Below, in pieces: positions 44,105-54,165 of a DNA stretch of 59,000 bases; within the stretch, counting starts at the first letter, position 1; every line of letters starts with the position of its first letter. Under the pieces are notes generated by a model, which did not search any database, was not told the origin of the DNA, and saw nothing but the letters and a program-made list of their open reading frames with translations. The DNA is from Myroides sp. NP-2 (GTDB lineage Bacteria > Bacteroidota > Bacteroidia > Flavobacteriales > Flavobacteriaceae). Location: positions 1 to 59,000 of the forward strand of contig NZ_JACHTD010000018.1 of NCBI RefSeq assembly GCF_014145665.1. The letters are read 5' to 3'. The position numbers and the translations under genes were made by a program.

Positions 44105-44575
44105 TTATTTTCGAATATCTGCACTGTGTTTTGGCGATAAATTAGGTTCAGCAAATGTGATGCTTTGTTCCTCTTCTAGTGCCGCTAAAATCGCATATAC
44201 GTTTTTGTAATCCGTTTGAGCTGGAACATTAATCACAAAGTAGTAATCATCAACCAATTCAATTTCGGTTTGTGCGTATAAAATTTCATTGTACAAATCC
44301 TCACGCTTGTATTTTTCCTTTAAAACTATTACTTGAACCGTGCTATTGCCAGAGGCCTTTTCGATATGTACGAGTTGATAGCGCTTTTGTTGTTCGTCAT
44401 ACACCGCATGTACAATATCCTCACAAGACAACTCAGGCCCATAGAATGGTATATTGTCAATTTGAAATAATTGTTTGTCTTCATCGACCAAAATTCCCCA
44501 TAAAATTTCTTCTGTTTCTTTTTCTAATACTTCACTGTGATATTGTATCGCGATTTGTTCGTATTGTTCTTTCAT
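44105..44575 (-). CDS. DUF4265-domain protein
   Basis: The 156-residue soluble, acidic protein contains LWGILVDEDKQLFQIDNIPFYGPELSCEDIVHAVYD and ASGNSTVQVIV. This pattern is that of the DUF4265 family. No catalytic site is apparent, and no signal peptide or membrane helix is present, so it is probably cytoplasmic. It is a single-gene unit convergent with the MBOAT cluster. Function is unknown. Confidence 0.75.
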   Translation of the reverse strand: MKEQYEQIAIQYHSEVLEKETEEILWGILVDEDKQLFQIDNIPFYGPELSCEDIVHAVYDEQQKRYQLVHIEKASGNSTVQVIVLKEKYKREDLYNEILYAQTEIELVDDYYFVINVPAQTDYKNVYAILAALEEEQSITFAEPNLSPKHSADIRK

Positions 44576-44758
44576 GCTCTTTCGGTTTTAATTAGGGAAA
44601 TAATGTTATTCAAATGGACTACAAAGATAGGTGGTATAAACGTAATTTTTAAGGAATCACACCTATTTGTTAGAATATTCCGTGGTTTTTTCAGCTAATA
44701 CACACTAAAAAAAAGAGTATCTTAGGGGCTCTAATGACCAAAAAATACCTTATTTATT

Positions 44759-45823
44759 ATGTTGATGAAATCATATTTTTATGTTGTTGTTTTATTTTTG
44801 ATTTCTACTTTATCCCTTTCTGCTCAAAATCAATTAGAAGAATTACTCAAAGAAGGCTTGGCTTTCCAACAAGAAGGAAAGTACGACCAGGCTATAGGGC
44901 GTTATAAGAAAATGTTGGATTTGGATCCGCATTCGAGTTCAGGACATTACGAGATTGCAAAAAGTTATATGTATCAAGGGAATTATGATTTGGCAATTGA
45001 ACACAGTCAGCGAACAATAGATTTAGGAGGGCGGTTGGTAATTCCTGCTGTGGTTGTAAAAGCTTCTTCCTTGAGCAACCTCAATCAGGTGGAGGAGGCT
45101 ATTGCCTTGTTGGAGGATGCCGTAGAAAATAGAAATGCCGATGCGATGGTTTATTATAATTTGGCCATAGCTTACAAGAAAGTAAAAAAAATAGAAGAAG
45201 CAGAACAAGCTTTACATTCTGGTATATACGAAAACCCAATGCATGCCAGTTCCCATTTTATGTTAGCGTTGATGCAAGCAGAAAAGGGGAAGCGAACCGA
45301 AGCAATGTTGGCGGGTTATTTCTTTTTGTTATTAGAAACTAATACGGCTCGCACAATAAAGATGGAACAATTGATTAAGAGTCTTTATACAGCAGGCGTA
45401 GCAGAAGGAGAATCGGCGAAAAAGAAAAAAAACGTCAATCTAACCTTGACACGTCAAGCGATGGCGTCCAAATTTTCAACGGTAGAAATGGCACTAAGTC
45501 TTTCAGCAGCTACTGCTATTTCTGAGACAAATACAACTAAAGGCGATGCGTTCTACGCCAATACAACGCGTTTTTTAGAGTTAATTAGCGAGGTAAAAAG
45601 ACCAGCGGAGCAAGTGGAACATGATTTGGAATGGAATTTTTATGTGCCTTTTTTCAGTGAGCTATACCAAAAGAAGCACAGCGATGTCTTTTGTAATTAC
45701 ATCAGTCAGATGAAACCCGGCGGCAACCGCAGGTGGATTGATCGCCATATCGACCAAGTACGCATTTTTGAGCAATGGGTAGTGGATAAATCCCGGGAGT
45801 TAATCGGAATCGAAATAGAATAA
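44759..45823 (+). CDS. TPR-repeat protein with signal peptide
   Basis: The 354-residue exported protein has a signal peptide ending LSLSAQN near residue 23. At least three or four TPR units follow (about 25-190), with typical GLAFQQEGKYDQAIGRYKKMLDLDP and AKSYMYQGNYDLAIEHSQRTIDLG patterns. A C-terminal domain of unknown type (about 200-354) comes last. An ATG at 44765 would remove two residues. Such proteins act as periplasmic scaffolds; the partner is unknown. Confidence 0.8.
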   Translation: MLMKSYFYVVVLFLISTLSLSAQNQLEELLKEGLAFQQEGKYDQAIGRYKKMLDLDPHSSSGHYEIAKSYMYQGNYDLAIEHSQRTIDLGGRLVIPAVVVKASSLSNLNQVEEAIALLEDAVENRNADAMVYYNLAIAYKKVKKIEEAEQALHSGIYENPMHASSHFMLALMQAEKGKRTEAMLAGYFFLLLETNTARTIKMEQLIKSLYTAGVAEGESAKKKKNVNLTLTRQAMASKFSTVEMALSLSAATAISETNTTKGDAFYANTTRFLELISEVKRPAEQVEHDLEWNFYVPFFSELYQKKHSDVFCNYISQMKPGGNRRWIDRHIDQVRIFEQWVVDKSRELIGIEIE

Positions 45824-45824
45824 C

Positions 45825-45852
45825 AAAAGCGAGTAGAACACTACTCGCTTTT
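45825..45852. terminator. Bidirectional terminator, TPR gene / RND operon
   Basis: Arms AAAAGCGAGTAG and CTACTCGCTTTT enclose an AACA loop. The hairpin lies between the convergent TPR gene and the RND operon. Confidence 0.88.
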
Positions 45853-45865
45853 ATTACTTTGTTGG

Positions 45866-47338
45866 TTATTGCCAACCACCGCCAAGTGCTTTGTATAATT
45901 GTACCCCATATTGGAGCTTGTTAAGCTTTAATTTATTGAGATTTAGTTCGTTGTCTAACATGTTTTTTTGTGCGTTGATTACCTCAATATAGGTTGCATA
46001 TCCACTGTTAAACAATAAATTAGATTGCTTCACTCCTAATCGAGAAGTGGTTACTTGTTCATCTGCAATCTCAATTTGCTCTTCTGTTGTTTTTAAATTG
46101 ACTAAAGCATCGGTAACTTCCGTTACTGCGGTATACACCGTTTTTTGAAAGTCAATCTCACTTTTTGTACGCTCTATTTTTGCCACCTCAAAGGCCGTTT
46201 TTAGCTTGCGTTTATTGAAAATTGGATTAGTTACTTTTCCGATCAAACTTCCAAAGAGCGATCCAGGTATATTGAACCAATTTTCGCCAAGCATGCTGTT
46301 TAGACCTCCTTCTAAGTTAATGGTTAGCGCAGGATATCGCGCTGTTTGTGCCACGCCCACGGCAGCATTTTTCGCTTTTAGTTCTAACTCCGCAACTTGT
46401 ACATCGGGACGATACTGCAACAAAGCCAAAGGAAGTCCTGTACTACCAAGTTCTTCTTGTTTGACGTCTGTTAGGGTTATCTCGCGCTGTATACTCGTTG
46501 GTAGCTGACCTGTTAGCAGGGATAAGGCGTTTTCTTGAATGGCAATTTGCTGTTTTAACGAAGGAATTAACGCCTTTGCCACCAACATTTGGTTTTTTGT
46601 TTGTGTGATGGCTAAGGAAGTTATTTGTCCCGCATCGCGTTGCAATTCCACTATTTTTAACGTGTTTTTCGTTAGTTCATAGTTGGTTTGAGCTACTTCC
46701 ATCTGTGCATCAAGCAGCAATAGGGTGTAATATCCTTGCGCAATTTGCGCAATCAGCTCTGTTTGAATGGCTTTACGCGCTTCTTCAGTTTGGAGAAAAC
46801 GAGCCAATTGTTCTGCTGTTTGACTCTTGATCTTTCCCCAAATGTCTATTTCCCAACTCAAGGCCAATCCAGAGGTATATTGAGCTGAATTGACATACAT
46901 ATTTGTAGGTGGTTCTTCTCCTTTATTTTTGTAATAATTTGAAGAGGGCGTTCCATAATAGTTCTCCGAACGATACTGATATGCCACACTACCTGCTTCA
47001 AGGTCTAAAGAAGGTAACCATTCTAGCTTGGCTTGTTTTGTTTTTTGAGCGGCGATTTCCAAGTTTTTAAGCGCATTTTGCATGTCAAAGTTGTGAGACA
47101 ATCCCTTGTCGATCAAATTTGTTAGCTGCTCGTCTTGAAAGAAATCGCGCCATTTGATAGCTGATATTGTTAGGGAGTCTCCTTGCGCTAGGCTATCCTT
47201 TTGGCCTCTGTATTGTTCAGGAAGCTCAAAAGTAGGCGTTCTGTATTTCGATTGAGGTGCACAAGCTTGAAATAAAGTCAAACCAGCACCCAGTATAACA
47301 ACGAGGGCGAAATGCGATGTATTGCTTTTATTTATCAT
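45866..47338 (-). CDS. RND efflux outer-membrane factor (TolC/OprM type)
   Basis: The 490-residue lipoprotein has a lipobox LFQAC near residue 26. Two outer-membrane efflux repeats follow, with motifs SWEIDIWGKIKSQTAEQLARFLQTEEARKA and LPLALLQYRPDVQVAELELKAKNAAVGVAQTARYPAL. The family forms the trimeric exit duct of tripartite pumps. It is the last of three genes, ten bases after the pump gene. Length is typical. Confidence 0.93.
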   Translation of the reverse strand: MINKSNTSHFALVVILGAGLTLFQACAPQSKYRTPTFELPEQYRGQKDSLAQGDSLTISAIKWRDFFQDEQLTNLIDKGLSHNFDMQNALKNLEIAAQKTKQAKLEWLPSLDLEAGSVAYQYRSENYYGTPSSNYYKNKGEEPPTNMYVNSAQYTSGLALSWEIDIWGKIKSQTAEQLARFLQTEEARKAIQTELIAQIAQGYYTLLLLDAQMEVAQTNYELTKNTLKIVELQRDAGQITSLAITQTKNQMLVAKALIPSLKQQIAIQENALSLLTGQLPTSIQREITLTDVKQEELGSTGLPLALLQYRPDVQVAELELKAKNAAVGVAQTARYPALTINLEGGLNSMLGENWFNIPGSLFGSLIGKVTNPIFNKRKLKTAFEVAKIERTKSEIDFQKTVYTAVTEVTDALVNLKTTEEQIEIADEQVTTSRLGVKQSNLLFNSGYATYIEVINAQKNMLDNELNLNKLKLNKLQYGVQLYKALGGGWQ

Positions 47339-47348
47339 GCTTTTGTTT

Positions 47349-50300
47349 TTAATCGTTAGTAAATTTTGCTTTTAATCGTTCATCAATATTTTGGAAGATG
47401 ACAAATAAAACAGGAATGATAAAAATACCTGCAGCTACTCCAAATAGCATTCCTCCAGCCGCACTAAAACTAATGGAGTGATTTCCTTGTGCAGACGGTC
47501 CAACGGTAAACATCAAGGGAATTAATCCTGCGACGAAAGCAAAGGAAGTCATCAAAATTGGACGTAGTCTCATTTTTGCTCCTTCTATAGCTGAATCTAC
47601 TACAGATAGCCCCTTTTTACGCTGTTGAAGCGCAAATTCAATAATTAGAATGGCGTTCTTCGCCAACAATCCAATTAACATAACCAAACCTACTTGCACG
47701 TAGATATTGTTTTGTAAGCCTGCTAAATTGACAAATAAAGCTACACCTAAGATTCCTGTCGGTACAGTCAATAAGATAGCAATAGGCAAGAAATAGCTTT
47801 CATATTGCGCTGCCAAGAGAAAGTAAACGAAGATAATACTCAAGGCAAAGATGAAAATCGCTTGATTACCCGAGTCTTTTTCCTCCAAAGACATACCCGT
47901 GAACTCATACGAATAGTTTCCAGGCATTTTGCTTGCTACTTCTTCGATTGCTTTCATCGCATCTCCAGTACTATACCCCTGACTTGGGTTTACTTTTACT
48001 GTGATAGCATTGTACAAGTTATATCTACTCACCGTTTGTGGACCCAATACTTTTTTCAGTTTGACTAAGGTATTGGCTGGTAACATTTCGCCATCCTTGT
48101 TTTTAACGTAGATGGAATTAAACGATTGAGGGTTTTCTCTATATTCAATATCCGCTTGCATATACACGCGATACGTACGTCCAAAACGGTTGAAATCGCC
48201 TGCTTTTACCCTACCGTAATAGTTTTTAATGGTGGTCATTAAATCCTTCACACTCACGCCTAACGACTTCGCTTTAATATAGTCGATTTCCAACAAATAC
48301 TGGGGGAAGTTCGCTTTGAACGAAGTAAAAGCAGTACCGATTTCTTCACGCTCATTGAGTGTTTTAATTACATCATCTGCCGCTTGGCTAAATGAAGTAA
48401 AGTCCCCACCTAAGCGATCTTGCAAAACAAATTCAATTCCACCAAAGTCCCCAAACCCTTGAATAGTTGGTCGTGGGAAAACGTTGAAGGATGCTTCGTT
48501 AATCACCGATAAATCTTTTTGAACTTCTTCGATGATTTGATCTATATTTTTTACTTTTCCTCTTTTCTTGTACGGTTTCAAATTGATGTATCCTACAGCA
48601 AAAGAGGGACTAGCATTTCCGTCAATTGTGTTGTATCCCGAGATGGCTGTCATCCCCTCAATATCCGTTCGCTGTTTCAAGATGCTATCGGCTTTGGCCA
48701 AAACGACTTTCGTTCGAGCTAAAGAAGCACCAGGAGGCATAGCTAGAGAATAGGTGATGAAACTATCATCCTCTCTTGGAATAAAAGACGAAGGCGTTTT
48801 ATACAAAAAGAATACACCTAATCCGATGATGAGAGCTAAACCTGAAATTGCTACTTTTTTGTTGCGAATTAATTTGCCGATGGTCGCTACGTATTTATTG
48901 GTAAACGAGTCAAAAGCGGTATTAAATGCAAAGAAAAAACGCGCAGATACTCTCTTAATAGGATTTTTTTCCTTCTGTTTTGCCAGTTCTTCGGGCTCGG
49001 GTTGCTTCAAAAACAAGGCACAAAGCGCAGGGCTCAAAGTCAAGGCATTCACGGCTGAAATTAGAATGGCAAAGGCTAGGGTATAGGCAAATTGCTTGTA
49101 AAAAATTCCAGCAGGACCTTGCATAAAACCTACAGGTAAGAATACGGCAGACATCACCAAGGTAATGGAGATAATCGCACGTGTAATCTCACTCATCGTT
49201 TCAAGTGTTGCCTCTTTTGCTTTGAGACCCGTTTGATGCATTTTCTCGTGAATCGCCTCCACGACGACAATCGCATCATCCACCACAATTCCGATGGCGA
49301 GTACGAGAGCGAACATGGTCAATACATTAATGGAGAAGCCCATTAAATAGATAAAGAATAAGGTTCCAATTAACGAAATAGGAATGGCAATCGCGGGAAT
49401 AATCGTCGATCTAAAATCTTGTAAGAATAAATATACGATAATGAATACCAAGAAAAAGGCTTCGAAAAGTGTGGTTTTCACTTGGTTAATCGACTCGTCT
49501 ATTTGATCTTTTACAGAATAGCTAATTTCATAGTGGATCCCTTTGGGAAAAGTAGTTGAAATGCGCTCCAATACTTTTCGCACAGCGATATCAATTTCTC
49601 TAGCGTTAGAGCCTGAGGTTTGGGTAATATTCATCGTCAAACCTGGAAAACCATTAACGCTGTTGTCACTTCCTACGTTGGATGCTCCAAATTCAACACG
49701 AGCAACATCTTTTAACAAGAGTACTGATCCGTCGACATTGGTTTTAATTACAATATTTTCATATTCTTCAGGCTGACTGAATCTTCCTTTGTGTTTTAGT
49801 GCAGTTTCAAATGCTTCTTCCGAAGTTTCACCAAAGTTACCTGGTGCAATTTCAAAGTTTTGATCCTTAATCGCTGCAATTACATCTTGAGGAGTTAAGC
49901 CGTATAGCGCTAATTTCTCTGGATTTAACCATGTACGCATGGAGTAATCACGAGCCCCCACACGTCCAACAGCTGCAACACCAGGAACGCGTAAGAGTTC
50001 TCTATTAATGTTGATTTGTGTAAAAGCTTGGAGGAAGGTTTCGTCGTATATTTCTTCAGGGTGATCGCTGTAAAAGTTGATGGTCATAATATTACCACTC
50101 TGACGAGGAGTAACAGAAATACCGTTTTCATTTACTTCAGAAGGCAAATCACTAGCGGCTTTACTCACGCGATTTTGTACGTTTACAGCCGCTTGATCGG
50201 GATCTGTTCCCGCTTTAAAGAATACGTTGATCGTTCCCGATCCACTATTACTCGCTTTGGAGCTAATGTAGGTCATATTATCAACCCCATTAATGGCTTC

Positions 50301-50498
50301 TTCGATTGGAAGTAAGACACTTTGTGCTACGGTTTCAGCATTGGCTCCAGGATAAGAGGTCGATACACTTACACTAGGAGGAGCAATTTCAGGAAATCGA
50401 GTAATAGGCAACAACGTTAGTCCTACTAGCCCAAGTAAAACGAACATGATCGAAATTACGGTAGCTAGTATGGGACGATTTATAATAGTCTTTAGCAT
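47349..50498 (-). CDS. RND efflux pump, HAE1 family inner-membrane permease
   Basis: The 1049-residue pump has twelve predicted membrane helices and two large periplasmic loops. It contains PPSVSVSTSYPGANAETVAQSVLLPIEEAINGVDNM near the N-terminus. The proton-relay motif GIVVDDAIVVVEAIHEKMHQ lies near residue 400, and the C-terminal MTSFAFVAGLIPLMFT is present. It resembles AcrB/MexB and should export hydrophobic drugs or detergents. It is the middle gene of the operon. No substrate can be assigned. Confidence 0.95.
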   Translation of the reverse strand: MLKTIINRPILATVISIMFVLLGLVGLTLLPITRFPEIAPPSVSVSTSYPGANAETVAQSVLLPIEEAINGVDNMTYISSKASNSGSGTINVFFKAGTDPDQAAVNVQNRVSKAASDLPSEVNENGISVTPRQSGNIMTINFYSDHPEEIYDETFLQAFTQININRELLRVPGVAAVGRVGARDYSMRTWLNPEKLALYGLTPQDVIAAIKDQNFEIAPGNFGETSEEAFETALKHKGRFSQPEEYENIVIKTNVDGSVLLLKDVARVEFGASNVGSDNSVNGFPGLTMNITQTSGSNAREIDIAVRKVLERISTTFPKGIHYEISYSVKDQIDESINQVKTTLFEAFFLVFIIVYLFLQDFRSTIIPAIAIPISLIGTLFFIYLMGFSINVLTMFALVLAIGIVVDDAIVVVEAIHEKMHQTGLKAKEATLETMSEITRAIISITLVMSAVFLPVGFMQGPAGIFYKQFAYTLAFAILISAVNALTLSPALCALFLKQPEPEELAKQKEKNPIKRVSARFFFAFNTAFDSFTNKYVATIGKLIRNKKVAISGLALIIGLGVFFLYKTPSSFIPREDDSFITYSLAMPPGASLARTKVVLAKADSILKQRTDIEGMTAISGYNTIDGNASPSFAVGYINLKPYKKRGKVKNIDQIIEEVQKDLSVINEASFNVFPRPTIQGFGDFGGIEFVLQDRLGGDFTSFSQAADDVIKTLNEREEIGTAFTSFKANFPQYLLEIDYIKAKSLGVSVKDLMTTIKNYYGRVKAGDFNRFGRTYRVYMQADIEYRENPQSFNSIYVKNKDGEMLPANTLVKLKKVLGPQTVSRYNLYNAITVKVNPSQGYSTGDAMKAIEEVASKMPGNYSYEFTGMSLEEKDSGNQAIFIFALSIIFVYFLLAAQYESYFLPIAILLTVPTGILGVALFVNLAGLQNNIYVQVGLVMLIGLLAKNAILIIEFALQQRKKGLSVVDSAIEGAKMRLRPILMTSFAFVAGLIPLMFTVGPSAQGNHSISFSAAGGMLFGVAAGIFIIPVLFVIFQNIDERLKAKFTND

Positions 50499-50546
50499 AT
50501 TTTTTGAATTTAGTAAAGGTGAAAATAAAGAAGCAGTGGCGATGGA

Positions 50547-51704
50547 TTAGTTCATCGCTTTTACATACATGCCTTCTGTTAATTTGTCAAATCCAGTTTT
50601 GATTACGCGATCTCCGATCTGCAATCCCTCGGATACAATATAATTTGTTCCAGATACTCCGTCTAATTGGATCGACTGTAGCTTCACTTTATCTTCTGCG
50701 TCTAAAATATAAACGAAGGTTTTATCTTGGATAGCCGTTGTAACTTCTTGCGGAATTAGAATGACGTGCGCTTTGGTCTCTTGAAGTTTAACAGTACCTG
50801 TATTTCCGGAACGCATAACATCTTGCGAGTTTGGAAAAGAAGCACGCAAAGAAATAGAACCTGTGTTTCTGTTTACTTGTCCGTTTACCATATCAACTTT
50901 TCCTTTTTCGCTATACTCATGCCCATCGGCTAAGATTAAAGTTACTTCCGGAAGAATTTGTCCCGAAGAAGTGATACGAGTACTATCTGATTTTTTTGTG
51001 CCTTTTGTAAAGTAGAGGAAATCAGATTCACTCATACCAAAGTAAACATATACTTCACTTACGTCTGTTAAAACGGTAAGCGGTTCTTTGTCGCCTTTGC
51101 TCACTAAGTTACCGATGCGCTTTGGCATACGACCAATGTATCCACTAACAGGCGCTTTGATCGTGGTGTAATCTATATTAATTTGAGCACTAGCCACTGC
51201 AGCTGTCGCTTTCGCCAGGGATGCTCTAGCAATCTCGTAGTTTGACTTTGCCGTTTCCAATTGTACTTCTGCAATAACCTCATTGTCAATCAACGGTTTT
51301 AAACGGTCAATCTCTAACTGTGCATTTTTTAACTTTGCTTTTTCTACATTTTCAGTCGCGATCATATTGTTTAAAATCTCCTGATACGGTTGGGGATTAA
51401 TTTGGAATAGCGGTTGCCCTTCTTGTACATAAGCTCCCTCATCCACAAAAATTTTGTCTAGAGTTCCTTCTACTTGTGGGCGAATTTCTACATTGATCTT
51501 TCCCTCAATATTTCCAATATAATCTTTAATCGTAATAGCAGTTGTGGTATCAACTTGGATGATAGGTAATGCAATTGCATTTTCTCTCGGATCTAGTGTT
51601 TTAGAATTGCCAATGTTGCAACTGTTAATAGCAACAAGCGTTCCAATCATAAGCAAGGCTGCAAAACCAATAAAAAACACTTTTCGATTTGTTATCATTT
51701 TCAT
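50547..51704 (-). CDS. RND efflux periplasmic adaptor (membrane fusion protein)
   Basis: The 385-residue lipoprotein has a lipobox-like AINSC near residue 29. A lipoyl/barrel-sandwich domain (EGTLDKIFVDEGAYVQEGQPLFQINP), an alpha-hairpin (about 110-175) and a beta-barrel (IKAPVSGYIGRMPKRIGNLVSKGD onward) follow. It links pump and outer-membrane duct. It is the first gene of the operon, 48 bases before the pump gene. A perfect palindrome lies 74 bases upstream of the start. Confidence 0.93.
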   Translation of the reverse strand: MKMITNRKVFFIGFAALLMIGTLVAINSCNIGNSKTLDPRENAIALPIIQVDTTTAITIKDYIGNIEGKINVEIRPQVEGTLDKIFVDEGAYVQEGQPLFQINPQPYQEILNNMIATENVEKAKLKNAQLEIDRLKPLIDNEVIAEVQLETAKSNYEIARASLAKATAAVASAQINIDYTTIKAPVSGYIGRMPKRIGNLVSKGDKEPLTVLTDVSEVYVYFGMSESDFLYFTKGTKKSDSTRITSSGQILPEVTLILADGHEYSEKGKVDMVNGQVNRNTGSISLRASFPNSQDVMRSGNTGTVKLQETKAHVILIPQEVTTAIQDKTFVYILDAEDKVKLQSIQLDGVSGTNYIVSEGLQIGDRVIKTGFDKLTEGMYVKAMN

Positions 51705-51777
51705 ACTATTTATTATTTGTTGTAGGTGATGAATTATTTCTTCTGTGATAGTACTTATTCAACTAGAGTGCCAAAAT

Positions 51778-51794
51778 AGTTACATTTTGTAACT
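51778..51794. promoter_or_regulatory. Candidate repressor operator of the RND operon
   Basis: A perfect inverted repeat AGTTAC-ATTTT-GTAACT lies 74 bases upstream of the adaptor start, in promoter position. The form fits a dimeric TetR-type repressor site, but no such repressor gene is in the window. Confidence 0.5.
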
Positions 51795-52439
51795 TAAATT
51801 GGGATATTTTATCTAAGTTGTTGATATTTAGATTGTTGTAATTTTTAAATTGTTTATAAATATTAGTTTATCCCCAGTAATTTTTTTTAAAAACCGTTGA
51901 AAGTTGGGGATGTGTTCTACAACTCTACATATTGTCCTATTCAATTTAGGAATAATTTTTGATTAAGTTGGTGAATAGTAAGCATAAAATTAACAATATA
52001 CAAGTAGATGCAGAAGCTTTATACCCGAAAATGAGGCTGAAGATACCGCATATAGGCTCAATCGCAGATGAGGTAAGGAAGGATGAGGTTTGTATCTGCT
52101 TCTTTTGTATATTCAAATTATTGTGGCTATCTTTATACATCTAACCTTAACAAGAAGGGTTTCTAAGGATGGATAATTCGCAATAGGCGAAGGGATGACC
52201 CTAAAACTCTTGCGGAACTGAGAATAAAAGCATGATATATAGGAGTCATTTTGCAATGCGGTACTGTTGGGTATTTTGTTTAATGGCGATGTCTTATGTC
52301 TTTTATTATAACCTTGAATACTCCTTGTAAGTAGTGTAGGTTGTCGATTAACGACTGCATGTTTATGTGTGAACAAGCTGTATCTTGCCAATAGAAAAAA
52401 GGCAAATAAAAATTAAGTATATTATATTGTAGTGTTATA

Positions 52440-52476
52440 AAAAAGTTCAGTGTCTTCGGGTATTGAACTTTTTTTA
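52440..52476 (+). terminator. Terminator with no recognised upstream gene
   Basis: Arms GTTCAGT and ATTGAAC are flanked by A and T runs. It lies about 150 bases before the comM start and after a stretch with no plus-strand gene. Confidence 0.65.
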
Positions 52477-52628
52477 TTTTTTCCCAAATGGTGTTGGCAA
52501 ATAAAAGATGAAATAGAAAAGGTTTCTAGGCAATTTCGTTCAAAATGCACCTTATTTTGGTAATAAAAGAAGATGAGGAATACATTTTGTACCGTTAAGA
52601 GATGAAACTGTAAACCAAAATAGGAGGG

Positions 52629-54164
52629 ATGTTGACAAAAATATATGGAAGTGCTGTTTTTGGAATTGACGCAACGACAATTACAACAGAGGTAAATGTA
52701 GATCACGGGGTTGGATATTATTTGGTTGGATTAGCCGATAATGCCATCAAAGAGAGTTCCTATCGAATTGCCGCCGCTTTATCCAATGTAGGGTATCGGT
52801 TACCTGGAAAGCGAATCACCATCAATTTGGCGCCTGCCAATATGCGAAAAGAAGGCTCTGCTTACGATTTGCCAATTGCTATGGGAATTTTAATAGCATC
52901 AGATCAGATTAAAATGCACCTCAATGAAGCAGATTATATTGTCATGGGAGAATTGTCGTTGGATGGAGCGTTGCAGAGTATCAATGGAGCATTGCCAATT
53001 GCAATTAAGGCAAAAGAAGAGGGGTTTAAGGGGATAATTCTTCCCAAGGAAAATCAGAAAGAAGCAGCGGTTGTCGATGGATTAGCCGTTTATGGTGTAG
53101 ATAGCATTGAAGAAGTTATTGCATTCTTTGAAGGCAAGACGGTATTAGAACCCTATCAGTTGGATTTTGAGGGTGATGTCGTCGATCAAGAAGATCACTT
53201 AGATCGAGATTTTAAAGATGTCAAAGGACAAGAAAGCATCAAACGCGCGATGGAGATTGCTGCTTCGGGTGGGCATAACATTATTCTAATTGGACCGCCG
53301 GGTTCTGGTAAGACCATGCTGGCCAAACGATTGGCGAGTATATTGCCTCCGATGACTTTAGCGGAGTCGCTAGAAACAACCAAAATTCACAGTGTAGTCG
53401 GCAAGGCCAAAGACAAAGGGTTAATTCGCGTGCGTCCTTTTCGCAATCCTCATCATACAGCTTCATCTGTTGCTTTGGTTGGCGGAGGAAGTTATCCACA
53501 ACCAGGAGAGATTTCCTTAGCCCATAATGGCGTTTTATTTTTAGACGAATTGCCTGAGTTTAAACGGGAAGTATTAGAAGTAATGCGTCAACCATTAGAA
53601 GATCGTGAAGTGACGATTTCGCGTGCCAAGTTCACTATTACCTATCCTTCTTCTTTTATGTTAGTCGCCAGTATGAACCCTAGTCCGAGTGGCTATTTTC
53701 ACGAGCCGGGCTCGATGATGCAATCAACACAAGCCGAAATGCAGCGCTATATCAATAAAATATCGGGGCCTCTATTGGATCGGATCGACTTACACATTGA
53801 AGTAACTCCTGTTCCATTTGAAAAATTAGCAGATAAGCAACTGGCAGAGCCTAGTGAAGCAATTCGAGAACGCGTGATGGAAGCGCGAAAGAAACAAGTG
53901 CAGCGCTTTGTCAATCACCCCGGCATACACTATAACGCTCAAATGTCAACCGCTTTACTGCGGAAATATTGCGCCTTAGATTCCGACTCCTTAGCGCTGC
54001 TCAAATCTGCTATGGAACGCTTAAACTTGTCCGCTCGTGCTTATGATCGTATTCTCAAAGTAGCCCGGACGATAGCCGATCTAGATAAGCAAGAATGCAT
54101 TCACTCCCATCACATTGCCGAAGCCATTCAATATCGCAGTTTGGATAGAGAGGGGTGGTTTTGA
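52629..54164 (+). CDS. comM: YifB/ComM-family Mg-chelatase-like AAA+ ATPase
   Basis: The 511-residue protein has an N-terminal lon-protease-like/ChlI fold (about 1-170, VDHGVGYYLVGLADNAIKESSYRIAAALSN). An AAA+ domain follows, with Walker A GPPGSGKTMLAKRLASILPPM near 222, Walker B LFLDELPEFKREVLEVMRQPLEDREV near 307, and a Mg-chelatase C-terminal domain. ComM acts as a branch-migration helicase in natural transformation in other bacteria. Whether this species is competent cannot be told. AGGAGGG directly abuts the ATG, too close for a normal Shine-Dalgarno; the next codon is TTG. Confidence 0.92.
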   Translation: MLTKIYGSAVFGIDATTITTEVNVDHGVGYYLVGLADNAIKESSYRIAAALSNVGYRLPGKRITINLAPANMRKEGSAYDLPIAMGILIASDQIKMHLNEADYIVMGELSLDGALQSINGALPIAIKAKEEGFKGIILPKENQKEAAVVDGLAVYGVDSIEEVIAFFEGKTVLEPYQLDFEGDVVDQEDHLDRDFKDVKGQESIKRAMEIAASGGHNIILIGPPGSGKTMLAKRLASILPPMTLAESLETTKIHSVVGKAKDKGLIRVRPFRNPHHTASSVALVGGGSYPQPGEISLAHNGVLFLDELPEFKREVLEVMRQPLEDREVTISRAKFTITYPSSFMLVASMNPSPSGYFHEPGSMMQSTQAEMQRYINKISGPLLDRIDLHIEVTPVPFEKLADKQLAEPSEAIRERVMEARKKQVQRFVNHPGIHYNAQMSTALLRKYCALDSDSLALLKSAMERLNLSARAYDRILKVARTIADLDKQECIHSHHIAEAIQYRSLDREGWF

Positions 54165-54165
54165 T

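Larger units (their letters stand above)
51705..52628. other. Long gap between the RND operon and comM
   Basis: About 920 bases hold the RND operon promoter side with a perfect palindrome (51778-51794) and an unexplained terminator (52440-52476). The short frames here (51946-52140 minus, 51959-52144 plus, 52113-52391 minus) overlap each other on opposite strands and resemble nothing, so I do not call them. Confidence 0.5.

Noticed and set aside
51946..52391. Three short ORFs on both strands before comM
   Set aside because: They overlap each other on opposite strands and match nothing I know. I considered a decayed insertion sequence but found no inverted ends or target duplication.
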